From contig OX457060.1 of assembly GCA_949752795.1 (NCBI GenBank), positions 106,652,949-106,716,948 on the forward strand: a DNA stretch of 64,000 bases. Reading direction: 5' to 3'. The stretch is from Hyperoodon ampullatus (taxonomy: Eukaryota > Chordata > Mammalia > Artiodactyla > Ziphiidae). The notes below the pieces were generated by a model. It did no database searches. It saw nothing but the letters and a program-made list of their open reading frames with translations, and was not told where the DNA came from. Below are positions 57,140 through 64,000 of this stretch, one piece after another. The position numbers were made by a program, and so were the translations under genes. Every line of letters starts with the position of its first letter. Positions within the stretch are counted from its first letter, which is position 1.

Positions 57140-60100
57140 ATGGAAGCTCTGACTTCTCTTATTTTCTTTAGACATTTTAAGATTTTGAATAATCATTTGT
57201 CAAAGCTTAGTATATCCAGGGGTCATGGTGAGTGTTTGGTTTAAATAAGAAGCTGTAACTCTTTCATTTGACTTTTTCCCCTTTGGAGATTGAAGATACA
57301 TAGCTTATACTGTGCTTTCATTCTAAATATACACGCATTCACATATGGAAACACATATGGCTAATAACTGAATGAAATGTTTGTAAAAACAGACAAAAAC
57401 TGCATTTCCCTATATTTAACCAATTAAGTTTGCTTTGTTTATATTTTGCTAAAGAAATGTTCACTTTGCTGTGTGATACTGAATATAACAGTAAATACAA
57501 ATTTAATTGGATAATTATACAGCAATATATTTTGGTATAATAAAAAATTGAACATTGCTTAAATTTCATTATCTTACTACTTATTGTCTCTGTGAAAGAC
57601 TCTTTCAATTATGTAACTTTTTTGTATAATTATCCTATTAATACAAAATAAAAAGTGTTGATGAACAGAACTAGAAATTAAGTGGATTGTTTTTAATTTA
57701 GAAAGGCCATTACATAATAGTTTGATTTATAGGCCAACAATGGCAGGACCCACTCCTTTAAGGGTCTGGAAGCATTCAGGTCACGTTGCTTTCAGGATCA
57801 TTTGAGATCCTTCTATTTATACAATCTTGCTTATGTTAAAAGCCTTTAGTCTTTCTCTGTGTACATTAGAGGAATGCTTAGCAACCTTGGCGTTGTAATA
57901 TTTTTGAAACTCTTGGGTCATTTTCAGTGAATATCAATTCAAATAACATAGGTCATGAACAGATTGATTTACTGCCTTGTATTTAAAACAAGACCAACAC
58001 ATCCCTTCCTGGGCTCAGGGAAGGCATCTTAGTCCCTTCTCTCTCTCTCTTTTCCCTACTATATGTCCTCCTGCAATATCTGTTAGATTTCTGTAGCAAA
58101 GGTAGACAACCCCAAAGTGTCATCCTTGTATATTGTACCCTTCTGAATGGTCTGAAAGGACATGTCACCCTGTTCTATTTGGATCAGCCCTGGAGATGTT
58201 TTTACCCATCCTTTCAGCTGATTCAGAGGGGTCAAGATGCCAAACTTTTATTCAGGGTCCTTACTTGACCCCTTCCAACTCAGGATTTACCACTATAGCA
58301 TATAATAAACAATAAAACCTTGGAAAAAGGAGAGAGACAATGCCAAAGTTTTGTTTGACTCAGTAAAAAAGTGGAGAGTTGATAATGTTTTACTTACAGC
58401 ATAATTAGAAGGAGAAAAAAATTTAACAGGGTTATAATTTAGACCCTCTTGAACTATTGCCCAGAAGCATCTAAATCTTTGTTTAAACCCATGCTTAGGG
58501 GTAAGATTGGTAGTAGAGTAGAAACGGCAGCAAGGTGATAATGAAAGGCCAGATTTGCCATGGCCTTTGTGTGACCTTGGAGAGCTCATCTCTCTGGTCT
58601 GAGCTTTCCTAATCAATAAAATGTGAAGGTTCTACCAAATGACTCCAGGGAATCCATTCTGCTCTTATATTCAAATTCATTTCTACCCTCTGGATGAGCC
58701 TTAGAGGTGAGCTTTGAATATCCATTTAGCGAGGATATTACTCATAATAATTTCAGTGACTAATTAATGCAGACCTAAAGAATAGATTTTCAAAAACAGT
58801 TCTCCCTGGTGCTTCAGTACAGCGCTATACTCTTGACTCAAATCTTCTTTATTGTATGTTTGAGTAAATATGCCCCCAGATGCAATCATTATTTTTTTTA
58901 CTTCCTGGAATATAACACTTTCAATTACTTGCCACGTATCTAACGTTTTTAGAAGGTAAAGGACATTTACTTCCCTCCCCCAAATGTCTTTTACTTTTTT
59001 GTCAAATGTCATTGAACTTTAATAGCTGAAAGCAAATAAAAATATTCCTTTTTAAAATGTTAAGGTTTTAGGATTAAGGAGAGTGATGTCACCATAATTT
59101 TAGGATTAAACAGCAAACAAATAATTAGGTAGAAAAGAAGTTTTAAACAATTATATTAAGTATTTATTGAGGCAAAGAAAATTTTTTTATGAAACCCCAA
59201 AATGGATAAATTTCTCATTTGTAATATGCTAATGCTATGTAAGACAGTGTCTTACATAATGAATCTTTCCAAATAATGCTGTAGTAAAGGTATGTGTAAT
59301 GTGATTTTAAAAAAAATCTGAATTAACAAAATGCATGGAGTTGGTTCATGAAATCCATTCAGCTCTGCTTTCAGCCTGCTCATTAGTGCAACATTCTTTC
59401 CTTGGGCACTTTGAAAGATGATGGGCTGTACTATTGAAATACATTACAGTTGCTCTATAACATCCTCTGCTGAAAAGCTGTTGTCTTGAGAGCTTTCCTG
59501 CTGTGTTGTTAATAACAGTAGGATCTTAAAAGGAGCTATTACCTCCACTCTATAAATCACAATTGTTTTTAATCAAAGAACATTAAATTGAGCTAGTTGC
59601 CACTGAGGGATTATTCCAGTTAAAAGGAGCTACCTTAAGCAGTCAGACTTGGATTAGACACACACATTGATTTTTTTTTGTGGGGGTCAAAGATTTGATT
59701 CATACATCGTATTGGGGAAGAGGAATTCCATTAGAAAGGTAAAAGAGAATGATTCCACATGTATTACAGAAGGAGGAAAATACACAATCTCAATGAAAAC
59801 ATAGGCCCTGTCACTACATTTCTGCTATGGGGATGTGCTTTATTCTATTCAATTCTACTGCCCAGAATCCTGGGAGCCCAGGAAAAGGAAGGAGTTCTGG
59901 GGAGGAAGATATTATTACCTATTTATCAACTCTACCTTTGAAGGTTTTCATTCCTTTTCAATTACTACCTGACATTTTTTCAAATTTCAAAATATTTCAT
60001 AAACCATCATGTGATAGTAATTTTATATTTAGTGTCCATTAATTATAAAAACACATAGGGCCAAAATTCTATAATGAATTCAGAAACCCTTAAAAGCTAT

Positions 60101-62165
60101 CTTAAATAAAAAACAACATACTGAAATATTGTAAGTATAAGTGTGAGATGTACGTGTGAGAGCAATTTTATTCCATCTCTAGGTAATTTCTGGGGCATTT
60201 ATGGATTTGCACATATCCGAGAGCTATAGCCATGAGATTCTCTAAGCCAATGGTTCTCAAACTTTCTGCACTGTAGTAGACTCAATGGATAAGATTCCTA
60301 TTTGCTATATGTCTTGGAGTATTAGACATATCAAATAGTGCCATAGTTGTTTTAGGTGAGTCATTCTAAAAGCAATTAATGATTTTGTCAATAATAAAAG
60401 CAGCTATTTAAAGAGTTCACCAATATTGTGGGTTATACACAATTTCTGGTCCAGTAGCTATAACACCACCCCCTTTCTCTGGCTAAAGAAAACATAGAAT
60501 AATGTAGCATATGAAACTGATGCATTTTATAGCTACTCTTGAATCTGCCTTAATTGTTAAAGGTTAATCATACATTTTGTCCTTTTCTATTTTTGAAAAG
60601 AGACTCAAAATCTATCTCACAACTATAGCTATGTTCCATTTGAGAATGACTAAGAGATAATAGGTTTGCTTTTGATGCTATAGACAGCTACACATTCAGA
60701 GGCATGGGGCCAGGGCCAAGTTGCACCCAAAATGTCCTTGTTCAGAGTCTATGAAGCTGACGAAATTCTGCTAAGCAAATTATAGGTGTGACTTTCCTGA
60801 CTATATAGATCAAATTTTAATATTCAGCTAAGGCTTAAAAGATTTAGTTACATCTGATTGACCTAAGTCAAAAATGCTGGCATGGTTGCAAAGGCATGCT
60901 CATTGATCAGCCATTGCTCAGAGGGCCTTTAGGAAAAGACAAGACATATGCTCATGTAGCAGCAGTTCAACACTCAGCATGCTGCCCTAATTACATGCTT
61001 CGGTGTGTGTGCTTAATGACAAGTGGAATAAAAGCCAGAACTGCCTCAGAGAACACGAAGCTACTGGTTCAGAGATCCACACTTTCCTAGGTCCTAAAGA
61101 TTTCATCATTTTCAGGAGATGCTACCTTTCCAAAAGATGTTCTCATGAACTGAACCACTATTTCCTATCTCCTTATAGTCTTTATTTTCTGAAAATCCAT
61201 ATTTACTTATTTTCAATACATATTTCTTTGAGTTATTTGATTTCATTTGCCTGTTTAATTATTGGGGCTAGGGATGCTAAGTTGACAGACGATTGGATAA
61301 CATCACTTTCTCCATGGCACCAGTAATTAAGAAGCCATAAAAGAAAAAGAGGAAACATAAACAGTGAGATCAGTGAAGTAATTGGCAACCCTGCCCCCTC
61401 CTCAGTTGCCAGTGCTTTTTGTTTGACATATTATGCTGCAAATCTCATTAGGCACAGAAACTCAATTTTTCTGAGCCTTGGGGTCTTCCTTCTTTTCTTT
61501 CAAACATCCTCTTAGTAAAGAATCTGAGACTCATTCATTTTTGATTCCCGAGGTGAATTTACTGTCAAGCTCATAATGTTTAAACTTCAGGTCCCTTCTG
61601 TTGCACAGCACAGTCCCTCCAAATCCTTTCCCTAATTTTTGTTAATGATCATGTATTAGTTTTCTTAAAGAGAATTGCAGGTCTCACAAAACCTGAATCA
61701 GCCCCCACTCATCCAGTTTAATCTGGCAGCCCCTCCAAAGGTCTGGCATTTTCACAGAGCCCAACGCTTTAAAATAAAGAGATGAAATTGTCATAACTGA
61801 ATTTCAGGTATGTGGCAATGAGGAACAAAAAAATCCATTCCAGAATGTGAAAGCAAATATGTCTGCATCTATACAGTAATATATCAGTGGACTGAATTTA
61901 CATGGTGGTCTTCTGAATTGTTCTCCTTTGTTTTCTGTTGGATGACTAGGCCTTCTTATGCACAAAATTGGCAAATAATAATAACAGTAATGACAAGTAT
62001 AGTTAGTAATCATTGAAAACATAATAAATACCGGCAACTTTGCTAAACTATGGCTTCCACTACAAAATTTAAGAAAAGTAACAAAAGAAGTTTCCTGAAC
62101 GTCAGATATGAATCAGAATGTAAAGAAGAATTCAGGTCTGGAGGTAGCTTGTGGGTTCAAAAAAT
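57140..62165. other. Mostly repeat-free block, no gene recognised
   Basis: No L1, SINE, LTR or clear DNA transposon is visible except a MIR-like remnant near 58560. There are several open frames of 60-108 codons (58293-58616 and 58764-59012 minus; 59759-60042 and 61003-61326 plus), none with a domain. No splice-site set or tRNA-like feature that I can support. It is a candidate block for conserved noncoding elements (see findings). Confidence 0.5.
58560..58645 (+). repeat. MIR-like fragment
   Basis: 'tttgtgtgaccttggagag', 'tctgagctttcctaatcaat', 'aaaatgtgaaggttctacc' follow the MIR core. Confidence 0.58.
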
Positions 62166-62184
62166 GCAAGAGAACATATTTTTA

Positions 62185-63351
62185 TTTATTTTTTGTTGAA
62201 GTATATTTGACTTACAATGTTGTGTTAATTACTGCCATACAGCAAAGTGATTCAGTTATACATATATATATATATACATTATTATTTTTTTAATATTCCT
62301 TTCCATTTTGGTTTATTATAGGATATTGAACTGTGCCATACAGTAGGACCTTACTGCTTATCCATTCCATATATAAAAGCCTACATCTGCTAACCCCGAC
62401 CTCCCACTCCATCCGTCCCCCAGCCCCCCTCCCCCTTGGCAACCACCAGCCTGTTCTCTATGTCTGTGGCTCTGTTTCTGTTTCATAGCTAGGTTCATTT
62501 GTGTCATATATTAGATTCCACATGTAAATGAAATCATATAGTATTTGTCTTTCTCTTTCTGACTTACTTCACTTAATATGATAATATCTAGTTGCACCCA
62601 TGTTGCTGCAAATGGCATTATTTCTTTTTTATGGCCGAGTAATATTGCATTGTATATATGTACCACATTTGCTTTATCCATTTATCTGTTGATGGACATT
62701 TATGTTGTTTCCATGTCTGGCTATTGTGAATAGTGCTGCTAGGAACATAGAGGTGCATGTATGTTTTTGAATTATATTTTTGTCTGGATATATGCCCAGG
62801 AGTGAGATTGTTGAATCATATGGTAATTCTATTTTTAGTTTTCTGAGCAACCTCCACACTGCTTTCCATAGTGGCTGCACCAACTTATATTCCCACCAAC
62901 AGTGTAGGAGGGTTCCCTTTTCTCTGCATCCTCTCCAGCATTTGTTATTTGTAGAGTTTTTAATGATGGCCATTCTGACTGGTGTGAGGTGGTACCTCAT
63001 TGTAGTTTTGATTTACATTTCTCTAATAATTAGTGATGTTGAGCAGCTTTTCATGTGCCTGTTGGCCATCTGTATGTCTTCTTTGGAGAAATGTCTGTTT
63101 AGGTCTTCTGGCCATTTTTGGATAGGGTTGTTTGATTTTTTGTTATTGAATTGTATGAGCTGTTTGTATATTTTGGAAATTAAGTCCTTGTCAGTTGCAA
63201 TAGGTTGCCTTTTCATTTCATTTACGGTTTCCTTTGCTGTGCAAAAGCTTGTAAGATTGGGTTGTTTATGTTTTGTTTTTATTTCTATTACCTTGGGAGA
63301 CTGACCCAAGAAAACATTGGTGCAATTTAGGTCAGAGAATGTTTTGCCTAT
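62185..63351 (-). mobile_element. 5'-truncated L1 (1.2 kb)
   Basis: Target duplication 'gagaacatattttta' (62170-62184) and 'gagaacagattttta' (63352-63366). It holds the 3'UTR and the last ORF2 segment, with ORF2 pieces at 62674-63000 ('[19 protein letters not shown]') and 63013-63309, frame-shifted. Confidence 0.88.
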
Positions 63352-63369
63352 GAGAACAGATTTTTAAAA

Positions 63370-63655
63370 AATTTTAAGATACTAGGAAAAACTAGTCAAT
63401 ATTTTTAGCCAAATTTATTTTTTTAATTAAAAATAAGTAACCAATCTCTTTTTACCCCTTAAATTACCACATTTCAGGACATGACAAGACCAAAGAATCA
63501 CAGAATCATCCAACTGGAAGCCCTGGAATTACCAGTTCAGTTCCTCATTTATTTTGTGAAGATCCTCTCTACCATCTTGACAGAGAGACCACTTAGCCTC
63601 AGCTAGTTCTACTATTGTAAAAATTTTCATTATTTTCAGCCAAATCTGTCTGTCT
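63370..63655. other. No gene seen
   Basis: Sequence such as 'agaatcacagaatcatccaa' and 'ctggaagccctggaattacc' recalls an old mammalian repeat. Not assigned. Confidence 0.35.
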
Positions 63656-63659
63656 CTGG

Positions 63660-64000
63660 CAGAGTCAGCAAACTATAGCTCTAAGGCCAAATTCTGCCCA
63701 ACTGCAGAATTTGGCAGTTGTGTGTATGACCTGCAAGTTAAGAATGGATATCATACTTTTAAATAGTTAAGAAAAATCAAAGGAATAATAATATTTAATG
63801 ACACAAGACAATTATACAAAATTCAGACTTGTGTCTTTAAATAAAATTTTATTAGGACACAGCCATGCTCATTGTCTGTTTATTCACAATGGCTGCTTGC
63901 AGGCTGCAATGGCAGACATAAGTAGCTGTAGCAGAGACATAATGGCCCACAAAATCTAAAATATTTACTGTCTGGCCTTTTATAGAAAAAGTTTCTTGAT
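63660..64000. mobile_element. Non-autonomous hAT element, cut by the window end
   Basis: Starts 'cagagtcagcaaactatag', with the inner blocks 'ttttattaggacacagccat' and 'gtctggccttttatag'. These are the reverse complement of the ends seen in the element at 4811. The 8 bases before it (gtctctgg, 63652-63659) would be the target duplication, but the other copy lies outside the window. It has no coding capacity. Confidence 0.78.

Noticed and set aside
59759..60042. Two overlapping 60-71 codon frames in the repeat-free block
   Set aside because: They overlap in different frames and show no domain; not supported as a gene.
60240..60300. MER5-like end ('tggttctcaaactttctgca')
   Set aside because: Only the terminal word matches; no inner block or second end was found, so I did not annotate an element.

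Overview
This is a mammalian nuclear window with no intact protein-coding gene that I can support. It is AT-rich, intergenic or intronic DNA made mostly of transposon remains of several ages. Two tRNA-derived SINEs point to a cetacean: one of the CHR-2 type (1352-1560) and one of the longer CHR-1 type (32537-32831). The L1s have the 3' end usual in cetartiodactyls. I saw no BovB or Bov-tA, which argues against a ruminant, and no Alu or B1.

Layout. 0-7 kb: LTR fragment, CHR-2 SINE, and a 1.6 kb hAT transposon with its 8-bp target duplication and a transposase C-terminus relic. 7.4-8.4 kb: an isolated CpG island, the only promoter-like sequence outside L1. 8.8-12.2 kb: L1 pieces, then a degenerate tandem array with a unit of about 255-305 bp. 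12.2-14.4 kb (minus): a dead copy of a cTAGE5/MIA2-type coiled-coil gene, split by a MaLR LTR. 14.9-26.4 kb: palindromic DNA element, MIRs, a 5'-truncated L1 carrying a foreign 136 bp block that also occurs 2.1 kb away, and an 84-bp pure (TA)n tract. 26.45-27.74 kb: a full-length dead mariner. 30.8-34.2 kb: an ERVL-type retroviral relic, split by a MaLR LTR and a SINE. 36.35-43.43 kb (minus): an essentially full-length L1 with a CpG-rich 5'UTR. 44-50 kb: MER5, MIR, L2, HAL1. 50.9-56.8 kb (plus): a second L1 with both ends but an internal deletion removing its reverse-transcriptase core. 57.1-62.1 kb: a largely repeat-free block, the best place to look for conserved noncoding elements. 62.2-64 kb: a truncated L1 and a non-autonomous hAT that runs off the window.

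The genes do not work together as a pathway. The logic is that of layered insertions: an ancient repeat (47.7-57.1 kb) was split first by HAL1 and later by L1, and the retropseudogene and the ERVL relic were each opened by a MaLR LTR. I found no novel defence or biosynthetic system. The most unusual signals are the templated 136 bp insertion, the cTAGE5-like retrocopy, the degenerate tandem array and the solitary CpG island. Family names come from recognition by eye, not from a database search.
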